From Pseudoalteromonas sp. Scap06 (GTDB lineage: Bacteria; Pseudomonadota; Gammaproteobacteria; Enterobacterales; Alteromonadaceae), in the NCBI RefSeq assembly GCF_013394165.1, contig NZ_CP041330.1, forward strand, positions 558,001-622,000: DNA of 64,000 nt, read 5' to 3'. The translations under genes and the position numbers were made by a program. Shown piece by piece: positions 21,101-30,237 of the stretch; position 1 is the first letter of the stretch, and each line of letters starts with the position of its first letter. The notes under the pieces are model-generated. The model was not told the origin of the DNA and searched no databases. It saw nothing but the letters and a program-made list of their open reading frames with translations.

Positions 21101-21512
21101 CCGTGAAGGTATTATTTTCTGGCGTATCCCAATCAATAAAATGAATACTACGGGCACGGCCACCATCCCAATCAGGCAAGCCATCAACAATAATGCCATT
21201 AGTTAACAACTCAGATGCTTTTTGGTTGGCCTCCATTAACTTAGAAGCGGCAACACGACTAATAGCCGATATAGCTTGGTTAACGCGCTGTTCATCAAGC
21301 CATTCAACTTGCTCACCGCTAGCTTGGGTACGCAAGTTAACCTTTACCAGTTGTTCGCGTAATGTTTGGGTTTGCAATACTTCAGCAAAGCTATCTCGGC
21401 CAGTAACACTAGCATCATCTAAACTGCCTTCAATATACTGCCAGCCTTGCGCTTGAAGCTGTTTAATCAATGGTAATTCTGATAGTAAATACTCCGGACC
21501 CATATCATTCAT
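18183..21512 (-). CDS. hsdR: type I restriction enzyme R subunit
   Basis: An 1109-aa HsdR. The N-terminal PD-(D/E)xK nuclease has Asp160 (HIIPDLVLL) and Glu174-x-Lys176 (VVIECKNPD). The SF2 translocase follows with Walker A in HTQGSGKSLTMMFL, a DEAH box in VMVDEAHRTQSGD, and motif III SRIGFTGTPI-like sequence ARIGFTGTPIIM; a helical C-terminus from about 850 should bind the methylase core. It acts with HsdM and HsdS to cut unmethylated invading DNA after ATP-driven translocation. All key residues are present. It overlaps the metallopeptidase and lies 19 nt after hsdS. Confidence 0.95.
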   Translation of the reverse strand: MNDMGPEYLLSELPLIKQLQAQGWQYIEGSLDDASVTGRDSFAEVLQTQTLREQLVKVNLRTQASGEQVEWLDEQRVNQAISAISRVAASKLMEANQKASELLTNGIIVDGLPDWDGGRARSIHFIDWDTPENNTFTVINQFKVKCPPGHDTSKKHIIPDLVLLVNGIPLVVIECKNPDSAEPMAAAINQLRRYSNQRFAGGEVEDNEGAPQLFNTNQLMIAASFEQCLVGTIGARAEFYKPWKTIATQSEPKRCEKALAKELGVSGLSAQQRLVAGMLMPESLLDIIRHFILFVHQGGQTIKMVCRYQQYRGVVRSVQRLLSGKTRKQDGEYDRRGGIVWHTQGSGKSLTMMFLIRKLRTDIALRRFKVVIVTDRKDLQKQLSSTASLTDEMVSVANNNRSLKNLLKQDGPGIVFAMIQKYRESQTKAADPFELLNASEDILVMVDEAHRTQSGDLHANLLSGIPNCARIGFTGTPIIMGEKKRTHEVFGEFIDKYTIKEAEADGATVPILYEGRTVNGAVKDGSSLDELFEDFFSDKSEEELEAIKKKYATKGNVLEATLLIEEKAADMLRHYVTNILPNGYKAQVVAYSRLAAVRYYKAFIDARDKLLFDAERLPEELKGCDNETLCRKSPKVQALIQAWRYKSVLARMEFSTIISSDNNDGPEWAEHTDRAKQDKAIERFKKPLLNKELGAEAEQTEAGTDPLSFLIVKSMLLTGFDAPIEGVMYLDRSIREAELLQTIARVNRTGYGKQFGIVVDYYGVANHLKAALAAYSDEDVEGALRSLKDEVPALRERHIRAVDIFRSKGIESLDDIESCVQLLSTERLRQEFSVKLKAFLQSLEQVLPRPEGLPFAGDAKALAMIQNRARMRYRDSMVIGKDVGAKVRTLIDEHIISLGSDPKVAPVNLTDAHFEKSIDEVREQVATYCADPEEQKKAVASDMEHAIKSHITKHLDEDPIYYVKLSDYLKQILEDLAGQWDELIKALQSIIDEVRSGSTKHEEGLPDIPEHYLPFYRMLKVAVSGEDKPDLALEAQLIELTEKLVAHIQDKITTTSFWEPHRLGLQEELEQYLFETLYESELLDFDHIEPLVDKLRELAKANSYKLEAV

Positions 21513-21531
21513 TCCTTTAATAAAGCTACTT

Positions 21532-22818
21532 TTAGCTGGCCTGTTGTTGGTTAATCAAATCGGTAACGCGGATTTTACCCGTAAGCAGATCATCCATTAG
21601 ACCAGCTTTTTTGATCGTTAATTTTTCCAACTCAATTTTGAAATTAAGTATATTTTCTTCTAATGTCTCAACTCTTTCTGAAATAGCCTCTTGTTCATCT
21701 TTTGTATCGGGAAAGCAAGTAACAACTTTTCTAAATTCACTTTGCTTAATACCTAGAGCTGTACTCCCAGAGGCCTTCTTTAAGACTCCATTTTGAAACT
21801 GTTCTGATAAGAGCCTTTGTTTAAGAAATCTTGAATCAATATTACTTTTAGCTTGTAAAATAATTAAACGCTGAGCAAAAGCAAGTTTTTCTGTTGTTCC
21901 TATTTGAGCAACCATACCTAGTGGTGCTTCAGTCGTAAAAAGAATATCTTTTTCTTCAGGAATGCCACGGGTCATCCATAAGTCATAATCTTGCTCTGCT
22001 ATAAACTCTTTAGGATCTTCTTGAATAAAACCTTTTCGTACATTCTTGGCCGTAATCAACCTAATGCCTAAATCAACTTTAGTCGGAGTTTTTCCCCGAT
22101 AATCAATAATATTTTCCAAAAAAGACTCAATAGAGCCAACTTTCCAGTCCTTAGGAATCCAACCTAACTCAGAAGATTTATATAATTCGGGGGAGTCCTT
22201 ATAACTAGGACGGAGCTCTCCGCTTCCATCAATACCGCGAGTTAACATATCATGTAACATGCCTTGCTTTACTTGTTGTAACTTAGCAATCATAGCTTCA
22301 GTTTCGCGGATTTGATTATCTAAAGTATCTAAAATATCAGCAATTTTTTGACTTTCTTTTTTAGTAACAATAGGAACATCCCACCCTAAAGTTTCTTTAG
22401 GTGATGCACGCGTATGACTGTTAGTAGAACCAATGGCTATTTTAGTTAGTTTTTTCTTGAAATAACTACTACCAAAAAAATGCTTCCAAAAAGCTAAGAC
22501 TGTATTGTCATCAATAGGGGTATAGCAAATAAACTCAGTTGAGCAGCAATGGTTATCGCCCTCTATAGGAAAAACTAAAGATACACGAGATTTTCTAGGA
22601 TTTAGCTTTGAAACTAAAACACAGGGGTTATAAATCTCAGTTTTATTACTCTCAATATTGCCTCCAAGTTCGAGAATTGGCCTACCTGTTTCATCAAAAG
22701 CAGGAATACTATGGTGATGCCACAGTGCATGCGGCTGTGCATTAGGCATAACACTTAATGTGTTTATTCGAAATACACTAGAAAGAGGCTGAGTCTCAAA
22801 AAATAACTTATTAGACAT
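21532..22818 (-). CDS. hsdS: type I restriction enzyme specificity subunit
   Basis: A 428-aa HsdS with two target-recognition domains, each followed by a conserved helical spacer. TRD1 is about 1-155, spacer 1 holds [20 protein letters not shown], then [20 protein letters not shown]2 starts [17 protein letters not shown] and ends with spacer 2 ([15 protein letters not shown]) and [11 protein letters not shown]. It guides HsdM and HsdR to a bipartite recognition sequence. Its start overlaps hsdM by 8 nt. TRD1 lacks the usual W-x3-L opening, so it is divergent but not obviously broken. Confidence 0.93.
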   Translation of the reverse strand: MSNKLFFETQPLSSVFRINTLSVMPNAQPHALWHHHSIPAFDETGRPILELGGNIESNKTEIYNPCVLVSKLNPRKSRVSLVFPIEGDNHCCSTEFICYTPIDDNTVLAFWKHFFGSSYFKKKLTKIAIGSTNSHTRASPKETLGWDVPIVTKKESQKIADILDTLDNQIRETEAMIAKLQQVKQGMLHDMLTRGIDGSGELRPSYKDSPELYKSSELGWIPKDWKVGSIESFLENIIDYRGKTPTKVDLGIRLITAKNVRKGFIQEDPKEFIAEQDYDLWMTRGIPEEKDILFTTEAPLGMVAQIGTTEKLAFAQRLIILQAKSNIDSRFLKQRLLSEQFQNGVLKKASGSTALGIKQSEFRKVVTCFPDTKDEQEAISERVETLEENILNFKIELEKLTIKKAGLMDDLLTGKIRVTDLINQQQAS

Positions 22819-25321
22819 AACCTAACCCCGACAAATAATCATTAAGTGCTTTGGCAGATTTATTTCGCGAGGACTCTATTTGAGTCAAAGTAACTTGATA
22901 TTTCTCCCACCAGTTTTCGATGGTAGCGATGAGTTGTTGACGCTCGGTGGCAAGGTAACGCTCAACGATTGTTAACATATCTTGATAGAGAATATTAAGA
23001 ATCAACTTGGCCGCATCGTCTGAGCCTAATTCATCAACCTTGGTATTTAGCTCACTTTCAAAGGCTTCTGTTTTTGCCTTTAAGCTTTTGGTGACTTTCG
23101 TTCGCTGCGATTTCTGGGCTTTAATTTGCTTTTCAATACTAGCAACTTCTTCAGCTGATAGTATTTCAGTACTATCACCTTCATCGCTATCGTCATCATC
23201 TTTAGGTAATTTGGCCGATAATACTTTAATAGAACCATCTAGCTCTGTTTTTTGCTGCTGTAAATTTTGCAACTCAGATAAAAAACCATCTAATAAAAAG
23301 CGAACAAGCTTGTGCTCTAGTGGGTCTGATTTACTTTTTCCGTCTTCCATTGCAGTAATAATACTAGTACGCCAAGCATCAACTACGCCTTTAGAGTCAC
23401 GTGCAATTAAGGTTAAAAAGTCATAGCGCTGTTGATACCAAAATGCCGCTATCATACCGCTCACCTGGGCATCACTTAGCATGCCGATAGGCTTTAAGCT
23501 CTCAGTAAAACTGTTGATTAACTCTTTGCGCAATGCTGCATATTCTTTGTTTTTGGCAAGGGCGGTAATACTGAGTTTGTGGTTACTCCACCAGGTATCA
23601 AAGGCATCACGCATGGCTTGCTCTTGGGCAATAACATGGGTGTTTTCATTCACAGTGGTTTTAATAGCTTGTTTAGTATCAATAACAGATGTGAATTCTT
23701 GATAGCCGTTTTGACCAGCTTTAGGGGTAAAAATATCTTCAGGTTTTAAGCCTTGAGTATCAAATAACGCTTTTTTACTGTTTATTTCACTATCAGGAAT
23801 ACCGCCTAATAAATGTGCTTTTACATCATGAGGCTCTGGCGATGGTGAGTTATCAGCATAACGGCGAATGTTTAGCTTATAGCCTTCCTCGCCTAATTTA
23901 TCATTACTAACAATGGCAGCAAGGCCAGGAATATCTTGTTTTAGCTCATTAGTTTCATAGGCTTCAAATATTGACGCAATGCGCTCAATATGTTCAGGCA
24001 TTAAGTAGTTTTGTGCTCGGCCTTCAAAATATTCTCTGTCAGCATTAATAAATAAGACCTTGCCTTGCATGTGTTCGGGTTTACCACTAACTTGATGAGC
24101 TCCTTCAGCCACTTGCTGTCTAAATATCATGATACAAGCTGGAATACCTGTTCCGTAAAACAAGTTAGGTGGCAGGCCAACAACAGCTTCAAGCAAGTCA
24201 TCTTCAATAATACCAGCTCGAATGCCTTGCTCTTCACCACCACGGAATAACACACCATGTGGTAAAACAGTCGCCACTCGGCCACCTTCAGCACAGACTG
24301 CAAGCATATGCTGAACAAACATTAAATCAGCTTTTTTTGCACCTAATGGAACTTGCCCATATTTAAAACGTTCTGGATGATTTGGCTGGTAAACTAACTG
24401 CCCATCTTCATCGGTTTCTTTAGTACCAAAGCTAATAGAAAACGGTGGGTTAGTGAGAATACGATCAAACTGAATTAATTTACCATCACTAGTTTTATGG
24501 CGTGGATGCTCTAAAGTATCGTCATTCTCCAAGCTATTGGTTGTTAAGCCGTGCAGCAACATATTCATTTTGGCAATAGACCAAACTGTACCAGCCGCTT
24601 CTTGACCGTAACAATCGAGACGGTAACCATCACCACCTTGTTCATCGATATATTCTTTTGACGCAATGAGCATACCGCCAGAACCACAACAAGGATCGTA
24701 TACTTTATGGGTTTGTTCAGGTTTCATTAATCTCACCATTAAGCGCACTACTGAACGAGGCGTATAGAATTCTCCGCCTTTTTTACCCGCAGAGTCAGCA
24801 AAATCACCAATTAAATACTCATATGCTGCACCTAGTAGATCAGGGAATTCAAAATCTTGGTTACGCAACCTGTGTTTATTGAAATGGGTGATTAGTTCAC
24901 GTAGCTTGCGATCTGGCATCGCACTTTTACCAATTTTACGGTTAAAGTCGATGTACTCTAATACGTCTTGAAGTGAGCTATTACCTTGCTCTAAACCACC
25001 AAGCGCTTCATTTAAGAAATTACCCACATTTTTATGAGCTTCATTGACTAGGTGATCCCAGCGTGAAGTCGGAGGTACATAGAAAGTCTTTTTGTACCAC
25101 ATTTTGGTTTCGGCAATTTCTTCAGCTTCTGCTTGGCTTTTACCTTTTGCAAGCTGCTGCTTGATAACTTCTTCACGGCGCTCTTCAAAGATATCTGAAC
25201 AGCGCTTTAAAAACAGCATGCCAAAAATGTATTCTTTAAATTCTGACGCATCCATCTTGCCACGCAGTATGTCGGCGGCATTAAAAAGATGTCTTTCTAG
25301 TTGGGATAGGGTTAATGGCAT
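22811..25321 (-). CDS. hsdM: type I restriction enzyme methylase subunit, active
   Basis: An 836-aa N6-adenine methyltransferase. The HsdM N-terminal helical domain (about 5-150) precedes the catalytic domain with the SAM motif [11 protein letters not shown] (208-218) and catalytic NPPF (291-294). From about 500 a long extension ends in a Glu/Lys-rich coiled coil; it makes the protein much longer than EcoKI HsdM (about 530 aa). Overlap with hsdS and 5-nt spacing to the preceding paralogue indicate one operon. It protects host DNA and forms the core for HsdR. The first 300 residues align without gaps to the degraded paralogue upstream. Confidence 0.93.
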   Translation of the reverse strand: MPLTLSQLERHLFNAADILRGKMDASEFKEYIFGMLFLKRCSDIFEERREEVIKQQLAKGKSQAEAEEIAETKMWYKKTFYVPPTSRWDHLVNEAHKNVGNFLNEALGGLEQGNSSLQDVLEYIDFNRKIGKSAMPDRKLRELITHFNKHRLRNQDFEFPDLLGAAYEYLIGDFADSAGKKGGEFYTPRSVVRLMVRLMKPEQTHKVYDPCCGSGGMLIASKEYIDEQGGDGYRLDCYGQEAAGTVWSIAKMNMLLHGLTTNSLENDDTLEHPRHKTSDGKLIQFDRILTNPPFSISFGTKETDEDGQLVYQPNHPERFKYGQVPLGAKKADLMFVQHMLAVCAEGGRVATVLPHGVLFRGGEEQGIRAGIIEDDLLEAVVGLPPNLFYGTGIPACIMIFRQQVAEGAHQVSGKPEHMQGKVLFINADREYFEGRAQNYLMPEHIERIASIFEAYETNELKQDIPGLAAIVSNDKLGEEGYKLNIRRYADNSPSPEPHDVKAHLLGGIPDSEINSKKALFDTQGLKPEDIFTPKAGQNGYQEFTSVIDTKQAIKTTVNENTHVIAQEQAMRDAFDTWWSNHKLSITALAKNKEYAALRKELINSFTESLKPIGMLSDAQVSGMIAAFWYQQRYDFLTLIARDSKGVVDAWRTSIITAMEDGKSKSDPLEHKLVRFLLDGFLSELQNLQQQKTELDGSIKVLSAKLPKDDDDSDEGDSTEILSAEEVASIEKQIKAQKSQRTKVTKSLKAKTEAFESELNTKVDELGSDDAAKLILNILYQDMLTIVERYLATERQQLIATIENWWEKYQVTLTQIESSRNKSAKALNDYLSGLGYV

Positions 25322-25326
25322 TATTT

Positions 25327-27828
25327 TTACTTCTTAAAATGTGAATCAATGTATTCTAACAGTTCATAACCGTTCAGAGTTACAGATGCAGTACCGCGTC
25401 TAATAATAAAATCTGTTGGGTCGCTGAGAATAGCACCTTCTTTAGTTTTAGTGGGGATTAATACAGGTTTAGTTGCTTGTTTGCAGTCAACCACGATAAT
25501 AGTTTTATTAGTTATCTCTACAGATGAGTATTCTATCCACTTATTATTTCTTTCACCGAGCAAATTGGCTACATCTTGGGATAGACGCTTAATGTAGGCC
25601 TCCGCTTTTACCTCTTTAATGTGTTGCATTTCCAGTTCGACACCACTGACTTGGCTATCATCTGTAACACCAATTAATAAAGTCCCGCCATCAGTGTTTA
25701 GAAATGTAGCTATGTTTTTAGCAATTTTATATTGTTCTGCTTTACATTTTTTCTTGTGATCTTTGTCACCCTTCTTGAATTTTCCACCCAAGTCATCGAC
25801 ATTTACGAAAAATGTTTTTTTAAACTCAATGCGTTGCGTTTCATTTATTTTAATGAGTTGTTTTACTCTGCTCACTTCATCTAGCGTAGATAGTTCATAA
25901 ACGAAATCATCCGTTCTAGATTCAACCTCTTGGTAAAGTGCTGGCTTTGTAAGTAAGTCACTTTTATATGTGGTAAGTTGCTCTCTCGCCACATCTAACT
26001 TCCTGGCCAAGTCGATAATTCTATTTTGTTCGTTTTTTGATGGAATGAATATTGTTAAACTCTCAAGATCCTGCCTATTTAACATAGGCATCGTCGTACC
26101 ACGAGGTAAATGGGATAGTGTTAATTTGCCAAGTTCAGATTCAAAAAATAATTTTACATATGCGCTTGAAACTATATTTTCATCAAACTGAATTTCGAAG
26201 AAATTCGACTTGTTTCTAGTACCTATCTCATCGTGTTCAATACACTGTTTTGTACCTCTTGCCATTTTACTAATAACTACGGTATTTGAACGAGGACTAT
26301 CAGAAGGAGAGTTAATGGATTTTACTGCGCAGTTTTTACGGTTAGAGGAAAAAGTATATTCTTTAAAGGCTTGATAATGTGCATTGAGTTCATTTATTCT
26401 TCTTAAAACAGGTGAATTATCAACATAGCCCCTTACACTAAGATCATAATCATTATCACGAATCTCTTCTGTTTGAACTAGTTTTGAATAACTTCCTTCA
26501 GTCGCGTAAGAAAGGTATGTACTAGTCATTTTTTGGATATCTTCTGGACGTAACCGGTTCGCGTAGCGAACTTCAGTATAGTCATGTGAAGCATCAACAA
26601 ATAAAGTCTGTTGTTTTCTCTCTTCCGGTTTGTTTTTATTAAGGACTAAAATAGCCGCTGGTATACCTGTACCATAAAACAGCCCTGATGGTAGAGCTAT
26701 GACAGCTTCTAATAGGTCATCTTCAACCATACCAGAGCGAATTTGTTTTTCATCTGAACTCCTGAAAAGAGCTCCAAAAGGAACAACGGAAACTACCTTC
26801 CCGTTCGCTTTACAAGTAGCAAGCATATGCTGTAAAAACATTAAATCAGCTTTTTTAGAGCCTAATGGCACTGAACCATATTTAAACCTTTCAGGATATT
26901 TAAAATCGTCTTTTAAACTCTGCCCTCGGGTGCCAAAGTTACAAGAAAAAGGAGGGATCGATAGTACTGTATCAAATTGTGCCAACTTTCCATCGCTATT
27001 TATATGAGCTGGGCTTTCTAATGTGTCGTCATTAGTGAGATGGCTTAATGGAACACCTGAAAAGAGCAGGTTCATTTTAGCAATAGACCAGGTTACTCCA
27101 GCAACTTCTTGTCCATAAAGATCTAAATTAACATTGTCACCTGTCTTGCTGGCTATGTGCTTTTTTGCTTCAACAAGCATGCTAGCAGAGCCACAGAAGG
27201 GATCGTAGATAGAGGTATTATTTTCAGGGTTAGCCAGCTTAACCAGTAATTTAACTATTGCTCTCGGTGTATAAAATTCTCCAGCTTTTTTTCCAGCACT
27301 TTCAGCAAAATAGCCTAATAACGATTCAAAAGCTTCGCCTAATACATCACCATTTTCTAAATTATTATCAGCAAAATTCAACTGGTCGAAGTGATTGATA
27401 AACTCACGTAGTTGGCCATCTGTAAATGGCTTTTTCCCAACGTTACGATTGAAGTCTATATATTCTAAGACATCTTGTAGTGAGCTATTACCTTGCTCTA
27501 ATCCTCCAAGCGCTTCATTTAGGCAGTTGCCTATATTTTTATGAGCGTGATTGATTAGATAGTTCCAGCGAGATGTCTGTGGTACATAAAATGAGTTTTT
27601 GTACCACAGCTTGCTTTCTGAAATCTCCTTAGCACCTTCAAGGCATTTGCCATTTAACAATTGTTCTTTTATGACTTCTTCTTGGCGTGCTTGAAATGTA
27701 TCGTTGCAGCGCTTTAAAAACAGCATACCGAAGATGTATTCTTTAACATCGTAGGCATCAGCTCTACCACGAATTAGATCTGTAGCTTTAAAAAGGTGGC
27801 TTTCCAATTCAGCTTGAGTTATTTTCAC
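25327..27828 (-). CDS. degraded HsdM / half-HsdS / AlbA_2 (Schlafen-like) fusion
   Basis: An 833-aa three-part fusion. Residues 1-470 are HsdM-like and colinear with the HsdM next door, but the catalytic NPPF is IPPF (291-294) and the SAM loop CGSGG is CGSAS (212-216), so methylation is unlikely. Residues about 515-650 match the second half of an HsdS target-recognition domain plus its helix ([40 protein letters not shown]). Residues about 660-815 are an AlbA_2/Schlafen-type domain ([31 protein letters not shown]). The protein sits between mrr and hsdM with 3-5-nt gaps. It may be an alternative DNA-recognition or regulatory subunit. The function is not known. Confidence 0.82.
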   Translation of the reverse strand: MKITQAELESHLFKATDLIRGRADAYDVKEYIFGMLFLKRCNDTFQARQEEVIKEQLLNGKCLEGAKEISESKLWYKNSFYVPQTSRWNYLINHAHKNIGNCLNEALGGLEQGNSSLQDVLEYIDFNRNVGKKPFTDGQLREFINHFDQLNFADNNLENGDVLGEAFESLLGYFAESAGKKAGEFYTPRAIVKLLVKLANPENNTSIYDPFCGSASMLVEAKKHIASKTGDNVNLDLYGQEVAGVTWSIAKMNLLFSGVPLSHLTNDDTLESPAHINSDGKLAQFDTVLSIPPFSCNFGTRGQSLKDDFKYPERFKYGSVPLGSKKADLMFLQHMLATCKANGKVVSVVPFGALFRSSDEKQIRSGMVEDDLLEAVIALPSGLFYGTGIPAAILVLNKNKPEERKQQTLFVDASHDYTEVRYANRLRPEDIQKMTSTYLSYATEGSYSKLVQTEEIRDNDYDLSVRGYVDNSPVLRRINELNAHYQAFKEYTFSSNRKNCAVKSINSPSDSPRSNTVVISKMARGTKQCIEHDEIGTRNKSNFFEIQFDENIVSSAYVKLFFESELGKLTLSHLPRGTTMPMLNRQDLESLTIFIPSKNEQNRIIDLARKLDVAREQLTTYKSDLLTKPALYQEVESRTDDFVYELSTLDEVSRVKQLIKINETQRIEFKKTFFVNVDDLGGKFKKGDKDHKKKCKAEQYKIAKNIATFLNTDGGTLLIGVTDDSQVSGVELEMQHIKEVKAEAYIKRLSQDVANLLGERNNKWIEYSSVEITNKTIIVVDCKQATKPVLIPTKTKEGAILSDPTDFIIRRGTASVTLNGYELLEYIDSHFKK

Positions 27829-27831
27829 TTA

Positions 27832-28740
27832 TCAGCCTTCAAAAAATTCTTCGTCAATCTTTTTCAGGTGCAATACCTGTTCGTCACGGCTGCCGATGTT
27901 GTATCGCAGCATGAGCTTCGCTAATTCAGTGCCGTTGATAAGTACAATGCGAGTACCTAAATTTTGTGCTGTCTCGATGGCTGATGCGGTGAACTCAGAA
28001 GTAGTAATAAAAATACCTTTCTGCGCTTTTTTAAGATTTAATGCACCAAAGAAGTCACGAATATCACCAGCGCCCACATTGTTACCTTTGGCATAACGTT
28101 TGGCTTGGATGTATATTTGATCAACACCCAGTGGATCTTGGTCTATAACCCCATCTACACCATTGTCGCCGGTTTTACCTAGTGCATGGGCTGCACCTTC
28201 ACCTGTTCCGCCATAACCCATGGCGACGAGTAGCTCAATTAATAGGTCTTCAAAAAAAGCGGGGGTGACTTTACGGGTTCTATCGAGGATATCTTGTGCT
28301 AGAGCATCGTTAATCTTTTTGTAGGCGACTCTTAGTGCTTCATCAGGGGTAATGTCTGATTCTACATCAACACTAGGCGTATCAGATTCATTTGTCTTTT
28401 GTTTAAATGCGACAAATTCATCAAATTGCTTGAGATAGTCATTGTCAATTTTAACACTGGGATCTTGCAAAGCTGATATACCACGAGCGGTGATCACAAA
28501 ATGTGCTCGTCGTGTGGTTTCAAGCAAGCCTGCTTTGGTTAGGTAAGTCCTAGCCCAACCAACACGGTTATCAAGAATAGATTGTCTGCCGCTTGGCAGT
28601 GTCTCTTCACGTTCAGCTTCAGATAAACAGAACTTATCAGCTAACTGATTTATCACATCGCGTAACCTAACTTCTTTGCCATCAGCTTGATGAGCAATTT
28701 TGAGAAAGGGGCGCATGAATTCTTGATAACTTGGGATCAT
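27832..28740 (-). CDS. mrr: Mrr-type restriction endonuclease
   Basis: A 302-aa protein close to E. coli Mrr in length and layout. The N-terminal winged helix (MIPSYQEFMRPFLKIAH to about 90) is followed by the Mrr_cat nuclease: FFEDLL (163-167), Asp196 in GDNGVDGVID, and Gln212-x-Lys214 in IYIQAKRY, ending with GIFITTSEFTASAI. ATG 28740 has AAGGA 7 nt upstream; the longer reading from 28773 overlaps the HTH gene. Mrr proteins cut methylated or otherwise modified DNA. Here it is in the same transcript as a type I system whose own methylation it must tolerate. Confidence 0.92.
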   Translation of the reverse strand: MIPSYQEFMRPFLKIAHQADGKEVRLRDVINQLADKFCLSEAEREETLPSGRQSILDNRVGWARTYLTKAGLLETTRRAHFVITARGISALQDPSVKIDNDYLKQFDEFVAFKQKTNESDTPSVDVESDITPDEALRVAYKKINDALAQDILDRTRKVTPAFFEDLLIELLVAMGYGGTGEGAAHALGKTGDNGVDGVIDQDPLGVDQIYIQAKRYAKGNNVGAGDIRDFFGALNLKKAQKGIFITTSEFTASAIETAQNLGTRIVLINGTELAKLMLRYNIGSRDEQVLHLKKIDEEFFEG

Positions 28741-28750
28741 ATAACATTCC

Positions 28751-28924
28751 TTATTTTTGTTTTTGTTCTTCAATCCATTGCTCTAAATCTACGCGTTTAA
28801 AGCGCCAACTACCACCCACCTTAAAGCCGGGTAATTTGCCTTCACTTGCAAGACGGTATGCCGTCTTTTCATTTAGCTTTAAGTACGTAGCGACCTCTTG
28901 AATGGTCAAAATATCATCGGCCAT
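28751..28924 (-). CDS. excisionase/MerR-type helix-turn-helix protein
   Basis: A 57-aa single-domain DNA-binding protein from ATG 28924: DDILTIQEVATYLKLNEKTA, then YRLASEGKLPGFKVGGSWRF and a short acidic tail. This is the HTH_17/excisionase-like fold. It is the first gene of the minus-strand cargo operon, 10 nt ahead of mrr, and diverges from tnsA across about 430 bp. It could autoregulate the restriction operon or, less likely, influence the transposition genes. No integrase is present in the element for it to serve as an excisionase. Confidence 0.88.
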   Translation of the reverse strand: MADDILTIQEVATYLKLNEKTAYRLASEGKLPGFKVGGSWRFKRVDLEQWIEEQKQK

Positions 28925-29358
28925 GTTTAATCTCTGTATGTGAACAAATTGATAGTATGAGAAAATTGAGGAATTAGCAATTGATCGCAATCGATCTTAT
29001 TTTGTTATTTTGTTGTATTTTTGAGCTGTTAAAAATTATTTTATAAAATATTTATTTAATTTTGATCATGCCTTAAAAATATTTGTTTATCTTGCGTTGA
29101 AATATTTCAATTTTTAAAGCCCCAAAATACCTCACAACAAAATTATTGTTTCCATTTCCAATTCAAAAACTTATTTTTAGACAAAAATATTCCGTTGATT
29201 TAATTCAATTTTCACTTGCACAATTCTGATGTTGTTCAAGGTTGCTGTTGCAACACAAAAATGTTGTTTTTCATGTGGTTATGGTTTTTAGGTGGGTTGA
29301 TCAAAGTTTGATCTACAGGCAAGATATTATTCCCGAATGAATCAATTGCAGGATGCAT
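28925..29358. promoter_or_regulatory. AT-rich divergent promoter region between cargo operon and tnsA
   Basis: 434 bp with no ORF. It must contain the promoters of the minus-strand restriction operon and the plus-strand tns operon. Very AT-rich, with runs such as TTATTTTGTTATTTTGTTG and an inverted pair GTTGCTGTTGCAAC near 29242. The sequence GATCAAAGTTTGATC (29299-29313) is a 6-bp inverted repeat 46 nt before tnsA and is a candidate operator. No TnsB-type sites are seen here. Confidence 0.5.
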
Positions 29359-30237
29359 ATGAAATTAAAAGAGGTTACCACTACACCAAAAGTTATGGAA
29401 AAGTTAAACCGGTGGAAGCGTGACATACAAAGTTTAACAACGGAGAGTTATCGACCGTATTTAACGGTAAAAGCTGTAAATCAATATGGCCGTAGGCATT
29501 GGATCTTTTGCAATGTACAGAAGCGTCATGCTCATTTGTTGAGTGATGGTGAATTACGGATGTACAAAAAATTGATTTGGGCCAGAGGTACTAAGCGTGT
29601 ATTTGAGCAGTATGCACTCGATTTAAATGAAACTTTAAATATTGCAGTCGCGGGTAATTTAATTCACCCACGCAATTGGGAGACCTCGGAGGCATATGTG
29701 ATGACAACAGATTTTTTGGTTCAACATCAAGACCTAGAAAACCCGAGTCGCATAATAACGACGGCATATAGCTTTAAATATGCCTCTCAAATTTACGTGG
29801 TGGATGAAGAAGGGGTTGAGCTGGAGGGCTCGATAAAAGGCGAAGAAAGAAAGGTGCTACAGCGCAAGAATGCTCGAACTTGGCAGAAATTTGCTATTGA
29901 ACGAGAGTATTGGCGACGCCGTGGCACCAAGTATCGAATTGTCACTGAATTAGATGCTACCAAGGAAGAGTTCAATAACATCAGGTTCTGTGAGCCTGGT
30001 GGATTTATGAGCTTTGAGGATGAGTTGGTTAGAATATTCGTGTTTACTTTTTGCCACGTATGGCAAAGGTACTTCATGAAACCACTTGAGTTTTTACTGT
30101 TACATACAAGGCAACAGTTAAATTGCTCTGATGAGCAAGTTATTCGGCTTTTTCAATTTAGTGTACTCAAGCATTTTCTTCCGCTTAGGCATAGCAATAC
30201 GTTACAGTTCCATCGTCCTGTGGAGCTTACCTTATGA
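29359..30237 (+). CDS. tnsA: TnsA-like transposon endonuclease
   Basis: A TnsA endonuclease of about 292 aa that makes the 5' strand cuts at transposon ends with TnsB, allowing cut-and-paste movement. ATG 29359 is preferred because AGGA lies 5 nt upstream; ATG 29353 overlaps that site. Residues consistent with the E-D-K nuclease site are Glu83 (VFEQYALDLN), Asp118 (VMTTDFLVQH) and Lys140 (AYSFKYASQ). The C-terminal part (from about 170) is the winged-helix half that contacts TnsC. The stop overlaps tnsB by ATGA. Confidence 0.88.
   Translation: MKLKEVTTTPKVMEKLNRWKRDIQSLTTESYRPYLTVKAVNQYGRRHWIFCNVQKRHAHLLSDGELRMYKKLIWARGTKRVFEQYALDLNETLNIAVAGNLIHPRNWETSEAYVMTTDFLVQHQDLENPSRIITTAYSFKYASQIYVVDEEGVELEGSIKGEERKVLQRKNARTWQKFAIEREYWRRRGTKYRIVTELDATKEEFNNIRFCEPGGFMSFEDELVRIFVFTFCHVWQRYFMKPLEFLLLHTRQQLNCSDEQVIRLFQFSVLKHFLPLRHSNTLQFHRPVELTL

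Noticed and set aside
28751..28924. Excisionase of an integrative element
   Set aside because: No tyrosine or serine integrase is present and the element moves by TnsABC; the HTH protein is more likely a regulator of the restriction operon.
17494..28924. BREX or DISARM system
   Set aside because: No PglZ, BrxC, BrxL, DrmA/B or PLD gene is present; HsdR, HsdM and HsdS define a type I restriction system.
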